From an uncultured Verrucomicrobiota bacterium (GTDB lineage Bacteria; Verrucomicrobiota; Verrucomicrobiia; Opitutales; Opitutaceae): DNA of 64,000 nucleotides. The notes under the pieces were generated by a model that was given only the letters and a program-made list of their open reading frames with translations, was not told the origin of the DNA and ran no database searches. This document shows, one piece after another, positions 54,556-63,488 of the stretch. Every line of letters starts with the position of its first letter. Within the stretch, counting starts at the first letter, position 1. The stretch spans positions 29,865 to 93,864 of the forward strand of contig CAIRBK010000080.1 in NCBI GenBank assembly GCA_903876795.1, given 5' to 3'. Position numbers and translations under genes: made by a program.

Positions 54556-55605
54556 ATGAAACCTCTGTCGGTCCTTCTGCTCGCGTTCGCCCCGGTCTGC
54601 GCCCTCGCCTCCGACACCGCCGAGACCATTCCGCCCGTCGAACACCTGCCGCTGCGCTTTGGCTCCTTCACGGTTTACACCGAGAACGACAAATACCTGG
54701 CCAATACTGACCGCAACTACACCAACGGCCTCAAGCTCTCCGTCCTCTCCACAGACCTGCGCAACTTCACCGACGACTCAGTCCCCGCCCCGGTCCGCGG
54801 TCTTTCCCGACTGCTCGGCGGCCTCGTCGCGCCCGATCAGGCCTACAAGCTCGGCCTCACCGTCGGCCAAAACATTTACACCCCCAAGGACACCGGTACC
54901 TCCGCCTACCTCACGACCGACCGCCCCTACTCCGCCTGGCTCTACGCAGGAGTCGCGTTTCACGTTTACCGCCCCGCCGACACCGCAGGCGGCACCGACC
55001 GCCTCGACGTATTCGAGATCAACGGCGGCACGGTCGGCCCGGCCGCCCTCGGGCGCGAGGTCCAGAACTGCTTCCACGACCTCATCGGCGTCGCCCATGC
55101 CGAGGGTTGGGACAACCAGATCCACAACGAGCCCGGCCTGAACCTCGTCTATGAACGCAAATACCGCTTCGCCACCGCCGGCGCACGCACCGGTTGGGGC
55201 GCGGACCTGATCCCGCACGTCGGCTTCAGCCTCGGCAACGTCTTCACCTACGCCAACGCCGGCTTCGAGGCCCGCGCCGGCTGGTGCCTGCCCGCCGATT
55301 TCGGCAGCAACCTGATCCGCCCGTCAGGCGACTCCAACGGCCCCCGCCGCGCGCCCCTAGGCTTGTTTCTATTCGTCGCGTCCGAAGGCCGCGCCGTGGC
55401 CCGCGACATCACGCTCGACGGAAACACGTTTCGCGACAGCCCCTCGATCGACAAACACCCCTTTGTGGCCGACCTCTACGCCGGCCTCGGCCTCGGCACC
55501 TCCCGCTGGCAGCTCACCTACGCCCAAGTTTACCGCACCGAGGAATTCAAGGGGCAGGGCGGCCGCTCCGTCTTCGGCTCCATCAGCGTAACCTTTTTTT
55601 ACTAA
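54556..55605 (+). CDS. lpxR: LpxR-like lipid A 3'-O-deacylase
   Basis: A 349-residue outer-membrane barrel of the DUF2219/LpxR family. The signal peptide is the first 18 residues (MKPLSVLLLAFAPVCALA). The family motifs ENDKYLANTDRNYTNGLKLS, TDRPYSAWLYAGVAFH and the later GWDNQIHNEPGLNLVYER hold the calcium-binding and catalytic residues in known LpxR. The C-terminus SVFGSISVTFFY is a barrel sorting signal. It would trim a lipid A acyl chain; it lies behind the methyltransferase gene. Confidence 0.88.
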   Translation: MKPLSVLLLAFAPVCALASDTAETIPPVEHLPLRFGSFTVYTENDKYLANTDRNYTNGLKLSVLSTDLRNFTDDSVPAPVRGLSRLLGGLVAPDQAYKLGLTVGQNIYTPKDTGTSAYLTTDRPYSAWLYAGVAFHVYRPADTAGGTDRLDVFEINGGTVGPAALGREVQNCFHDLIGVAHAEGWDNQIHNEPGLNLVYERKYRFATAGARTGWGADLIPHVGFSLGNVFTYANAGFEARAGWCLPADFGSNLIRPSGDSNGPRRAPLGLFLFVASEGRAVARDITLDGNTFRDSPSIDKHPFVADLYAGLGLGTSRWQLTYAQVYRTEEFKGQGGRSVFGSISVTFFY

Positions 55606-55685
55606 GCCGTATCTCTGAAATAAATCAGACCATCGCTGAAGCTCTACAAGCGAGGGAGAAGCATGACATGCCCCGCCCTGGGGCG

Positions 55686-57119
55686 TTACCGTTTACCACC
55701 TAGTACGATACGATTAAGCGACTCCGCCATCGTGCTAAGGCTATCCGTCCGCTGATTCAAATGGATAGCCGAAGCCGAGGTTTCCTCGGCCATGGAGGCA
55801 TTTTGCTGGGTTAGCTTATCGAGATCGGCCACCGAGCTCGATACCTGCGCCAAACCGGTTCGCTGCTCGGCCGAAGCGGCGGCGATTTCTGCGATGATAC
55901 CCGCAAGTTCACGCACCCGGCCAACGATATCAGCAAGATTAGACTCCACCCGTATCGTCAGCTCCGCGCCCTTGGCACTGCGATTTTGCGAATCTTCGAT
56001 TTTGGCCGCCGTCTCGCGTGCCGCCTCGGTGCACCGTTGCGCCAAGGCACGCACTTCATCGGCCACCACCGCAAAACCCGCGCCTGCTACTCCGGCACGC
56101 GCCGCTTCAACGGCGGCATTCAACGCCAAGATGTTGGTCTGGAAAGCGATTTCATCGATTGTCTTTAAAATGGCCGCGATGTTGTTGGCCGCGGCACGAA
56201 TCGCATCCATCGCCTGGCTCAACTCGGCAACCCCGGCCGACCCTGCATCGGCCGCAACGCGGGCCTGCTTCGACAAGCCGCTGGCCTGCTCGGCACGATC
56301 TGCATTGGATGCGGTTACACTGGCAATTTGTTCGAGTGCCGCCGAACTGGTTTCGAGTGCCGCCGCACTATGCGATGCACCTTGAGCCAGCGATTCACTC
56401 GTCGTCCGCAGCTGGGTTACGGCATTACGTATGCCCTCCGTCTCCACGCCGAGTGAGTTAGACATCATTAAAACCGGTCGCACCACCTTGCGACTCGCTA
56501 TCCACCAAGCGATTAAACTTCCGAAAATCAAAGAAGAGACAAACACAGCCAAACTCAGATTCCGGCGCTTAACCGAGTCATTATGCAGTTCCTTTAGTTT
56601 ATCTATGAGGTGGCTGGCCACTTGTTTATCAAGTGCCGCCAGCGCCAGCCCGGCACTCTCGATATTTTTACTAAAATCAGCTATTCGCCTCAGAACCTCA
56701 GGGTTGCCCGGTCCCTTCTCCGTCACCGCCGCAAACAACGGCTTTCCATCTGCCATAAACTTCTTCAGGAGCTCATCCGCAGCCATTAATTCCTCATGGG
56801 TAACCCCAAGCGCAGCATAGTGAGTACCACTACGCTGCAAGATTTCCGAAGCAAGCCCGGCCAATTCCGCCGCCTTGGTAATGCCGCCAGCCTCGCCCGT
56901 CATCATCGCATCGTTATGATTTCGAACTGCATCATCGAAAACAAACCGAGCCTCCCGCATATCCAGCGCTCCGGGGACGCCATCACTGGCCAGCACATCA
57001 AATTCGTGCTCCTGCCGCACATTTCCCAATGTGCCCAGCAGAATACTACCGGCATACCCCAAGGCAAAAACCGCGACCACGGCTGTGATATTTGCACCGA
57101 GACTAAAGGAACGGGACAT
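55686..57119 (-). CDS. Methyl-accepting chemotaxis protein
   Basis: A 477-residue chemoreceptor. Membrane helices at about residues 8-30 and 190-210 enclose a periplasmic four-helix sensor domain. A HAMP-like linker follows, then the signalling domain with [20 protein letters not shown] and [19 protein letters not shown], the CheA/CheW-contact hairpin, and no NWETF pentapeptide at the end. It is the last of three genes (porin, PstS-like, MCP) on the minus strand. AAAGG is ten bases before the ATG. Confidence 0.95.
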   Translation of the reverse strand: MSRSFSLGANITAVVAVFALGYAGSILLGTLGNVRQEHEFDVLASDGVPGALDMREARFVFDDAVRNHNDAMMTGEAGGITKAAELAGLASEILQRSGTHYAALGVTHEELMAADELLKKFMADGKPLFAAVTEKGPGNPEVLRRIADFSKNIESAGLALAALDKQVASHLIDKLKELHNDSVKRRNLSLAVFVSSLIFGSLIAWWIASRKVVRPVLMMSNSLGVETEGIRNAVTQLRTTSESLAQGASHSAAALETSSAALEQIASVTASNADRAEQASGLSKQARVAADAGSAGVAELSQAMDAIRAAANNIAAILKTIDEIAFQTNILALNAAVEAARAGVAGAGFAVVADEVRALAQRCTEAARETAAKIEDSQNRSAKGAELTIRVESNLADIVGRVRELAGIIAEIAAASAEQRTGLAQVSSSVADLDKLTQQNASMAEETSASAIHLNQRTDSLSTMAESLNRIVLGGKR

Positions 57120-57214
57120 GGTTAAACCTTTGAATAAATGTTAATGATCTACAGGCACAAGTTGACGCCAATGCCGGCTTCGTTTTCCAAGCCCGTAGAT
57201 CAGTGTTTATCGAG

Positions 57215-57631
57215 TTACTTAATTGTAAGCACTTTCACTTGAGCAGTCACAGATGCGGCGGCCACATAGCCGAGAGCGCCCGGGGTCTTGGACACATAGT
57301 CGATTACGGCGGCATCATCGGCGGCTTGCTGGGGCATGACGCCCTTGCCCGTGAAGACCAGTTTCTTCCAATATTTATCAAACTGGTCGGCACTGCGTTG
57401 CACTCGCTCTTGCATGACTTGCTCGTGAACGGGCCCGGCAGTGAGAATGGCCAATTTGATAACGCCACCGCCGTCCCACTTGATTTTATTACCAAGCAGC
57501 ACTGACTTTATATCATCCGCAGAAAGCGATCCTTCGGCGCTCTGCGCATTTACAACAAAAACCACATCGGCGGCCCGGACCGTCGCAGCTACGCCAAACA
57601 TGAAGGCTAAAATTATTATAATTCTAAACAT
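57215..57631 (-). CDS. PstS-like periplasmic substrate-binding protein (short)
   Basis: A 138-residue exported protein. The signal peptide (MFRIIIILAFMFGVAATVRA) is followed by VVFVVNAQSAEGSLSADDIK and KSVLLGNKIKWDGGGVIKL, the start of a PBP-like (PstS-type) domain, and it ends with TPGALGYVAAASVTAQVKVL. Full PstS is about 320 residues, so only one domain equivalent is present. Similar short proteins sit beside porins and chemoreceptors. The ATG at 57631 is fixed by the signal peptide. Confidence 0.8.
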   Translation of the reverse strand: MFRIIIILAFMFGVAATVRAADVVFVVNAQSAEGSLSADDIKSVLLGNKIKWDGGGVIKLAILTAGPVHEQVMQERVQRSADQFDKYWKKLVFTGKGVMPQQAADDAAVIDYVSKTPGALGYVAAASVTAQVKVLTIK

Positions 57632-57672
57632 AGGATTATCTTGGTTAAGTTTATCGGCAAAACCGTTCACAA

Positions 57673-58851
57673 TTAGAAACTAAACGTGGTTTTCAGAACG
57701 TAATAGTTCCACGTATCTTCAGTGACTCCGGCATTCGTATTTCCGGCGCTGCCCAACTCATGCGTGCCATCCATGAAGTGGACCTCAGCCTTCACCAGCC
57801 ACCATGGCATAATCGCATAACTGGTCGCCAAGGCTATGTCCTTATCAATCGTGCTATTCTGATAATCACTATAGGCATAGTAGGCCCCAACACCGATTTT
57901 TTCGGTAGCCTGATAGGTCAGTTGAAAATAGATTTCATCCTTTTCATTCAAAGCTGTGTTTGGAATGGATCCAGCAGGAACAAGCCCGCCCATCAGCGCA
58001 CTATTATTAGTCAAATTGGTCGTCGTCTTGGTGTATTTATACTCAGCCGATGCCACCCACTTTCCACGAGTATATTCAATCGATGCCACTTGAGTCGTAT
58101 AGCCCAGATCGCCACTGAAGGAAGTAACACCAAAGCCTATATCGATTGGATTAGTTATCAGCGCGCCTCCATATAAAGTATAATAGCTATAGCCAACACG
58201 CAGACCATCTACAGGCAGATTCCAAATCAAAGAGCCACCGGCTATCATATTCGGTGCCAGCCCGCTTGAGTTCGTGCCAAGCATTGTGGGCTGTTGATCA
58301 TCGAGATCCGGGACATAGCCATAAAAGGCCTGATAATCAAAACTGCCTGCCTTCCCCGCGCCTAGGTTACCATAAAGAGAAACTCCATCACTGGCCACTG
58401 CGAATGCACGATATGAGCGAGGATAAAAGTTCAATGGCAGCGAGGCGAAGATGCGCACTTGGTCCAGATCCTGCACCTCTGTGTAAAGGCCGCTCGGCGT
58501 CTTAATACGGCCGATACGGACGCCAAACTCCTGCGAGAACGAGTAATCAAGATTGGCAAAATCGAGTGTCACCGCACTATAGTCAGATAATGAATAAGCA
58601 TACACCTGGCCCGCAATTTTCAATCCATTGTCAAAACGCTTGGTGGCGTTAACAGTGGCTTCATTTTGTATAAAGTCCCAAGCGTCATCAGTGGCACCGA
58701 GAAAGTTGTATTTATCCGAGTAAGCGACAGTGCTGCTTAGAGTACCATGTATTGCTATGCCGCCTAGCTCGTAAGCATGAGAGACAATGGCGGTGAGCGC
58801 GGCTAAGCCTAGTGCTCGAGCGACGAAACTAAGACGATTTCTATTAATCAT
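57673..58851 (-). CDS. Outer membrane porin
   Basis: A 392-residue barrel with signal peptide in residues 1-26 (ARALGLAALTAIVSHA). The barrel starts with IAIHGTLSSTVAYSDKYNFLG and ends VLKTTFSF. The segment DYSFSQEFGVRIGRIKTPSGLYTE resembles the inner-loop strand of general porins. It is first of the porin, PstS-like, MCP set; the gap to the PstS-like gene is 41 bases. The DNA is visibly richer in A/T than neighbouring genes. Confidence 0.85.
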   Translation of the reverse strand: MINRNRLSFVARALGLAALTAIVSHAYELGGIAIHGTLSSTVAYSDKYNFLGATDDAWDFIQNEATVNATKRFDNGLKIAGQVYAYSLSDYSAVTLDFANLDYSFSQEFGVRIGRIKTPSGLYTEVQDLDQVRIFASLPLNFYPRSYRAFAVASDGVSLYGNLGAGKAGSFDYQAFYGYVPDLDDQQPTMLGTNSSGLAPNMIAGGSLIWNLPVDGLRVGYSYYTLYGGALITNPIDIGFGVTSFSGDLGYTTQVASIEYTRGKWVASAEYKYTKTTTNLTNNSALMGGLVPAGSIPNTALNEKDEIYFQLTYQATEKIGVGAYYAYSDYQNSTIDKDIALATSYAIMPWWLVKAEVHFMDGTHELGSAGNTNAGVTEDTWNYYVLKTTFSF

Positions 58852-59431
58852 GAGTTATTGGGGCTATGGTTTGAACGACTTAGGGAGAGATACTGCCTGA
58901 GGTCTATCGGCTCATCATTGCATCTCTTTAAGTGTTTTTCGCACATCCCGAGCAGCGGTTAAAACCTCACCCCAGACTGTTCCCAAAAACCACCTGCGGA
59001 AATTGACTCAAAACACCTGCATCCCGAAATCCGACAAGAGAAGCCGAATTTTAACCACGAGGGATCTCGAAGGGTATACGACAAAAGCGCTCTGTTGTTA
59101 TATGACTGCAAAGTCGATAAGACGAACTGCCGTAAATCCCAAAGCCGAGCGCGAATTCGCCGCGATGTGGCATCGCTCTCCGGCACTCAAGGCATGTTTT
59201 TCAACGGCTCCGTTACGTTCTTTCATCAACCGACGTTCCGTGCTTAGGATGTGTTTCGGAGTTTAATCGGGTCGACGTGAGCGGAGAAGCGGGCTCGGCC
59301 AAGGCGACTGAGACGGAGGCGACCCAGCGGGTCGTGCCGTCGAGGGCAACGCAGGCCCGGCCGGCTTATCATCTCACTCGCAGAGTTCGACGGCCTGAGT
59401 TATTTCAGAAACACACCCCAGCGTTCCGCCC
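58852..59431. other. 580-base intergenic stretch without recognised gene
   Basis: I see no coding frame with recognisable motifs and no RNA gene. The left 400 bases are AT-richer, like the porin cluster, while from about 59270 the sequence turns GC-rich. Short open frames (59003-59266 plus, 58959-59186 minus) show no family features. It could hold a small RNA or a decayed gene. Confidence 0.6.
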
Positions 59432-60157
59432 ATGTCCCTCGCCGACACCTACTACACCACAGCCACCGCCATGCTCGCCCGCACCCGCGAGAAAAACATG
59501 CCGGTCATCCGCACCGTCGCCCCGCTCATCGGCGCATCGATCGCCGCAGGCGGCGTGCTTCACACTTTCGGCAGCGGTCACTCCGAGCTCATCGCCCGCG
59601 AGATCATCGGGCGCGCCGGCGGCCTCATGCCCGTCACCGGTCTCATCGATCCCGGCTACGGCTTCTCCGAGAACGTCGTGGGCTACGGCACCCGCCTCGC
59701 CGAGCGCTACGACCACCACTACCAATTCAAGGCCGGCGAGACCATCATCGTCATCTCCAACTCCGGCAAAAACTCCTCGCCCATCGAGGTCGCCCTCTAC
59801 GCCAAAACCAAAGGTCTCCACGTCGTCGCCCTCACTTCGCTGGAGATGAGCACCACCGCCAAAACGGTCCATCCCGGCGGCCAAAATCTCCACGCGATTG
59901 CCGACTACACGTTGGATAATCTCGGCGTGACCGGCGACGCCATCACCGAGGTTACCCCCGGCCGTTTCGCCGGTCCGACCTCCACGCTCATCGGCGCCAC
60001 CTTGCTCAACCTCCTCACCCTGGAGGTCATCGACTGGCTCAAAATCCAGGGCCACTCCCTCCCTCTCGTCACCAGTCAAAACATCCCCGGCGGCATGGAA
60101 GCCAATATCGCCCTCGCCGCCCGCTACCGCACCCGCCTGAGCAAGTTGATCGGCTGA
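59432..60157 (+). CDS. SIS-domain protein (UPF0309/YfeU-like)
   Basis: A 241-residue SIS-fold sugar-phosphate-binding protein. GGVLHTFGSGHSELIAREII holds the phosphate loop, VISNSGKNSSPIEVALYAK the second SIS motif, and VVALTSLEM the third. Family members bind phospho-amino-sugars (MurNAc-6-P-type). It is followed after 111 bases by an N-acetylglucosamine-kinase-type gene, so a role in amino-sugar recycling is plausible. The ATG at 59432 gives a normal length. Confidence 0.88.
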   Translation: MSLADTYYTTATAMLARTREKNMPVIRTVAPLIGASIAAGGVLHTFGSGHSELIAREIIGRAGGLMPVTGLIDPGYGFSENVVGYGTRLAERYDHHYQFKAGETIIVISNSGKNSSPIEVALYAKTKGLHVVALTSLEMSTTAKTVHPGGQNLHAIADYTLDNLGVTGDAITEVTPGRFAGPTSTLIGATLLNLLTLEVIDWLKIQGHSLPLVTSQNIPGGMEANIALAARYRTRLSKLIG

Positions 60158-60221
60158 TGGGTTGACCGCGAAGACCTCAAAGCCTCGCCAAGTCCATCAC
60201 AGCCCCTTTCGATCTTCGCCC

Positions 60222-60247
60222 ACCTTCGTGTCCATCGTGGTTAAAAA
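60222..60247. repeat. Short repeated phrase before the kinase gene
   Basis: CTTCGTGTCCATCGTGGTTAAAAA resembles a widely repeated intergenic phrase (CTTCGTGTCCTTCGTGGTTAA) that I recall from Verrucomicrobia and other environmental genomes. One copy only here, so it is tentative. Confidence 0.35.
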
Positions 60248-60268
60248 CCACTCCCCATCCCCCACCCC

Positions 60269-61153
60269 ATGAAAATCGGCGTCGACGGCGGCGGCACCAA
60301 GACCGATCTCATCCTTGTCGACGAGTCCGGCGAGATTGTCGCGAGGCGCGTGACGGGCGGCTGCAATCCCAACGTGGTCGGCGTCGATGCCGCGCGCCTC
60401 ACCCTGCAAGAGGCGCTCGACACGCTCGCCGCCCACCATGAGGTCTCGCACACCTTGCTCTGCATGGCCGGTGCCCCCGCTTTCTGGCGCGAGGTCGCCG
60501 CGTCGCTCACCGGCGGAGAGCGTTTCGGCGAAGTTTCCGCCCTCGACGATTCGCGTCCCGTGCTTGAACTGGCCACCGGCGGTTTCCCCGGTCTCGCCTT
60601 GCACGCGGGCACGGGCTCCTTCGTGGCCGCGCAGGCACCCGACGGCTCGATCCACTTCGCCGGCGGCACCGGCTGGCGCTTCGGCGACCCGGGCAGCGGT
60701 TACGACCTCGGTCGCCGCGCCATCGGCAAGTCCCTCCTTGAGCTCCAGGGCTGGCAACTGCCTACGCGGCTATCAACCCTCGTGCGCGACCACACCGGTC
60801 TGGTCAACGCGCCGGAGATCACCCGCCATTTCTACCAGCACGCCGAGCCCAACAAACAGATCGCCGCGCTCGCGCCCGCCCTGCTGCGCCTCGCCGCCGA
60901 GGGCGACCACGCCGCGCACCAGATCGTGGCGGAATCGGTCGGCGCGCTGCTGCAACTGGCGGAGGACGTCATCACCAAGCTGTTCGCAGGCTGGCACCGC
61001 GACACGATCCGCGCCGGGGTGAGCGGCCCGATCCTCACCCACGCCGCAGTGCGCACGCTGCTCGCCAACCGCAGCTCGCTCCACCTGCGCGCCATCGACG
61101 AGGCGCCCATCGAGGGAGTCCGCCGCCTGCTCCTGCGCCACCAGGGGGCGTAA
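60269..61153 (+). CDS. N-acetylglucosamine kinase (BadF/BadG/BcrA/BcrD ATPase family)
   Basis: A 294-residue ASKHA kinase. KIGVDGGGTKTDLILVD is the phosphate-1 loop, HAGTGSFVAAQAPDG the second, and GGTGWRFGDPGSGYDLGRRAIG the family signature. Members phosphorylate GlcNAc, MurNAc or glucosamine. With the SIS gene it points to amino-sugar catabolism. The ATG at 60269 is used. It ends seven bases before the purK stop (convergent). Confidence 0.88.
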   Translation: MKIGVDGGGTKTDLILVDESGEIVARRVTGGCNPNVVGVDAARLTLQEALDTLAAHHEVSHTLLCMAGAPAFWREVAASLTGGERFGEVSALDDSRPVLELATGGFPGLALHAGTGSFVAAQAPDGSIHFAGGTGWRFGDPGSGYDLGRRAIGKSLLELQGWQLPTRLSTLVRDHTGLVNAPEITRHFYQHAEPNKQIAALAPALLRLAAEGDHAAHQIVAESVGALLQLAEDVITKLFAGWHRDTIRAGVSGPILTHAAVRTLLANRSSLHLRAIDEAPIEGVRRLLLRHQGA

Positions 61154-61160
61154 GCGGCGT

Positions 61161-62300
61161 TCAGAGCCCGGCTTTCAAGGCACGCGCGGCATCAAGCGCG
61201 GCATCGGCCGTCTGCGCGGTGACGGTGAAGTGCCCCATCTTGCGGCCGCTGCGGGGCTCCTTTTTCCCGTAGAGGTGGAGCTTGGCGCGCGGCTCGGCGA
61301 GGATCGCCTCCCAGGCGGGCGCGCCGACAAGGGCGCCGTCCCGCCACTTCCAAGCGTCGCCGAGGATGTTGACCATCACGACCGGGGACACGACCGAGAC
61401 GTCGCCGAGCGGCAGGCCGCACACGGCGCGCACATGCTGCTCGAATTGCGAAGTGACGCAGGCGTCGAGCGTCCAGTGGCCGGAGTTGTGCGGACGCGGC
61501 GCGAGTTCGTTGACCAGCAGCTCGCCGCGGTCGGTAAGGAAAAGTTCGATGGCCAGCAGGCCGACGACGCCGAGCTTTTCCACAAGGGCGAGCGCGAGCT
61601 TCTCGGCCTCGGCCTTCACCGCGTCGTTGATGCGCGCCGGCACGATGGAAAAATCGAGGATGTGCCTCGTGTGGATGTTTTCCGCGACGGGAAAAATCTT
61701 CACCTCGCCCTTGCTGCTGCGGGCGACGAGGACCGACAGCTCGCACTTGAAGTCGATGAACTTCTCGATGACGCAGCGCTGCCGGGCGAACGAGGCGACG
61801 GCCTTGGCGAGCGAGGCGTCGTCGGAGACCTTGATCTGGCCCTTGCCATCGTAGCCGAAGTCGGCGGTCTTCACGACGCAGGGCAGGCCGATCTTGCGGA
61901 TGGCGGCGGCGAGGTCGTCGCCGGCCTCGACCTCGGCGAAGGGCACGGGGAAAAAGTTGTTTTTGCGCAGCCAGTTTTTCTCGCGCAGTCGGTTCTGGCA
62001 GGTCTCCAGCACGCTCCAGTGCGGGTGGAGTTGCACGAGTTTTTCGATGCCCCAGAGCGGCTCGGCGGGGATGTTTTCGAACTCGTAGGTGACCACGTCC
62101 ACGCTCTTGGCGAAGGCGGCGAGCGCTTCGCCTTCGGTGTAGGGACGGTTGGTTTCCAGTGCCGAGACCTCGCCGGCGGGACCGTTGGGCTCGGGCTCGT
62201 AGATGTGCACGCGATAACCGAGACGCTCCGCCGCGTGGGCAAACATGCGACCGAGCTGGCCGCCGCCGAGGACACCGATGGTTTTGCCGGGAGGGATCAT
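61161..62300 (-). CDS. purK: N5-carboxyaminoimidazole ribonucleotide synthase
   Basis: A 379-residue ATP-grasp enzyme of purine synthesis, carboxylating AIR on N5. The N-terminal GVLGGGQLGRMFAHAAERLG, PCVVKTADFGYDGKGQIKV, the central AENIHTRHILDFS and VNELAPRPHNSGHWTLDAC are the PurK blocks. The start at 62300 begins MIPPGKTIGVLGGG. It is 112 bases downstream of purE with a hairpin between, most likely on the same transcript. Confidence 0.96.
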   Translation of the reverse strand: MIPPGKTIGVLGGGQLGRMFAHAAERLGYRVHIYEPEPNGPAGEVSALETNRPYTEGEALAAFAKSVDVVTYEFENIPAEPLWGIEKLVQLHPHWSVLETCQNRLREKNWLRKNNFFPVPFAEVEAGDDLAAAIRKIGLPCVVKTADFGYDGKGQIKVSDDASLAKAVASFARQRCVIEKFIDFKCELSVLVARSSKGEVKIFPVAENIHTRHILDFSIVPARINDAVKAEAEKLALALVEKLGVVGLLAIELFLTDRGELLVNELAPRPHNSGHWTLDACVTSQFEQHVRAVCGLPLGDVSVVSPVVMVNILGDAWKWRDGALVGAPAWEAILAEPRAKLHLYGKKEPRSGRKMGHFTVTAQTADAALDAARALKAGL

Positions 62301-62363
62301 TTTCAGGAAGAGCCAGAGAGAACAAAGGGCGGGCCCGGGCGGGTCAAACCCGACCTGCGGATC

Positions 62364-62405
62364 ACGGTTCGCCGGCACTCGTGGTCACGAGCGCCGGCGA
62401 ACCGT
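62364..62405. repeat. Long hairpin between purE and purK
   Basis: ACGGTTCGCCGGC (62364-62376) pairs exactly with 62393-62405, and inside, CTCGTG (62378-62383) pairs with CACGAG (62386-62391), a 19-bp stem with one mismatch. No T run follows, so it is not a standard terminator; it could stabilise purE mRNA, reduce purK expression, or be a repeat. Confidence 0.7.
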
Positions 62406-62412
62406 TCACGCC

Positions 62413-62901
62413 TCAGGGGAGTTTCGCGTCCAGCACCTTGGCGGTCTGGTCGGCACGGAAGGCGTCGAGGGCCTTCTTCACTTTTTTGTCGCCGCCGGCG
62501 GCGAGGATGGCGGCGGCGAAAAGTGCGGCGTTGATCGCGCCGGCCTTGCCGATGGCAAAGGTCGCCACGGGGACGCCGCCCGGCATCTGCACGATGGAGT
62601 AGAGGGAATCGACGCCCTTGAGCGTGTGCGATTCGACGGGCACGCCGAGCACGGGCAGGGGCGTGAGCGCGGCGGTCATCCCGGGCAGGTGGGCGGCCCC
62701 GCCGGCGCCGGCGATGATGACCTTGAGGCCGCGTTTCTCGGCGGACTTGGCGTAGTCATACATTTTGTCGGGCGTGCGGTGCGCGCTGACGACGTGGTGC
62801 TCGGCGGCGATGCCGAGCGCGGCGAGTGTCTGCGCAGCGTGCTCCATCGTGCTCCAGTCCGAGGTGCTGCCCATGATGATGCCGACAAGTGGCTTGGCCA
62901 T
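62413..62901 (-). CDS. purE: N5-carboxyaminoimidazole ribonucleotide mutase
   Basis: A 162-residue class I PurE, moving the carboxylate from N5 to C4 of [23 protein letters not shown], the active-site [18 protein letters not shown] and [20 protein letters not shown] are the family blocks. The ATG at 62901 is chosen; the upstream open frame overlaps the divergent lipoprotein gene. It is first of purE-purK. Confidence 0.96.
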   Translation of the reverse strand: MAKPLVGIIMGSTSDWSTMEHAAQTLAALGIAAEHHVVSAHRTPDKMYDYAKSAEKRGLKVIIAGAGGAAHLPGMTAALTPLPVLGVPVESHTLKGVDSLYSIVQMPGGVPVATFAIGKAGAINAALFAAAILAAGGDKKVKKALDAFRADQTAKVLDAKLP

Positions 62902-63004
62902 AGACAGAGAGCGATAAACGACCCGCCACCCGCTCGGCAAACCGGTTTTCTCGCTGACAGCGCGGACTTCATGCGTAGGTTGCGGCCGTACAAACCGATT
63001 TCCC

Positions 63005-63400
63005 ATGAAAACTCCCGCCACTCTTGCCTGCTCCACCGTGATCGCATCCGCGCTGATGTTCGCCGCCTCCGGCTGCAGCACGGTCAAGCTCGACGCGACC
63101 GGCGACACGGCGGCAGTTTACCAACTCAACGAGTTCCGCATGGTCATGAATTCGACCGCGCCGGCAACCTTCGCCGCCACCCAGAAGGCGCTGCGAGAAA
63201 TGGATCTCTTCGAGACCAAGAGCAAACTCAACACCTTCGACGGCGAGCTCTACGCGCGCAGCCGCAAGGACGACAAGGTCTATGTGAGCATCGCCGAGAT
63301 GAACAGCCGACAGACCATGCTCAAGATCCGCTGGGGCACGACTGGCGACCAGAAGAACTCCACCGCGCTCTACAAGCTCATCGAGCGCCACCTGCGCTGA
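63005..63400 (+). CDS. DUF3568 family lipoprotein
   Basis: A 131-residue protein of the DUF3568 family. The signal ends in the lipobox AASGC (Cys24), so it should be membrane-anchored. The conserved domain begins [20 protein letters not shown] and ends [17 protein letters not shown]. Function unknown. It is divergent from purE across 103 bases. Confidence 0.85.
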   Translation: MKTPATLACSTVIASALMFAASGCSTVKLDATGDTAAVYQLNEFRMVMNSTAPATFAATQKALREMDLFETKSKLNTFDGELYARSRKDDKVYVSIAEMNSRQTMLKIRWGTTGDQKNSTALYKLIERHLR

Positions 63401-63420
63401 GCCGGACGCGCCTCGCAAAA

Positions 63421-63460
63421 AAACAAAAAGAGCCGCAGGCCCGAAAGCCTGCGGCTCTTT
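63421..63460 (-). terminator. Terminator of the ammonium transporter gene
   Basis: A 14-bp stem AAAGAGCCGCAGGC/GCCTGCGGCTCTTT (63427-63440 with 63447-63460), loop CCGAAA; on the minus strand it runs into T's (A's at 63421-63429). It may also end the DUF3568 transcript on the plus strand. Confidence 0.85.
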
Positions 63461-63488
63461 GCTGGATCCGTGAAGACGGAGCGGAGGC

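Noticed and set aside
55672..55686. Terminator behind the chemoreceptor gene
   Set aside because: Only a five-base-pair GC stem without T run; not convincing.
59003..59266. Small protein of 87 codons between the porin and SIS genes
   Set aside because: No ribosome site, odd composition and no recognisable features; left as unexplained DNA.
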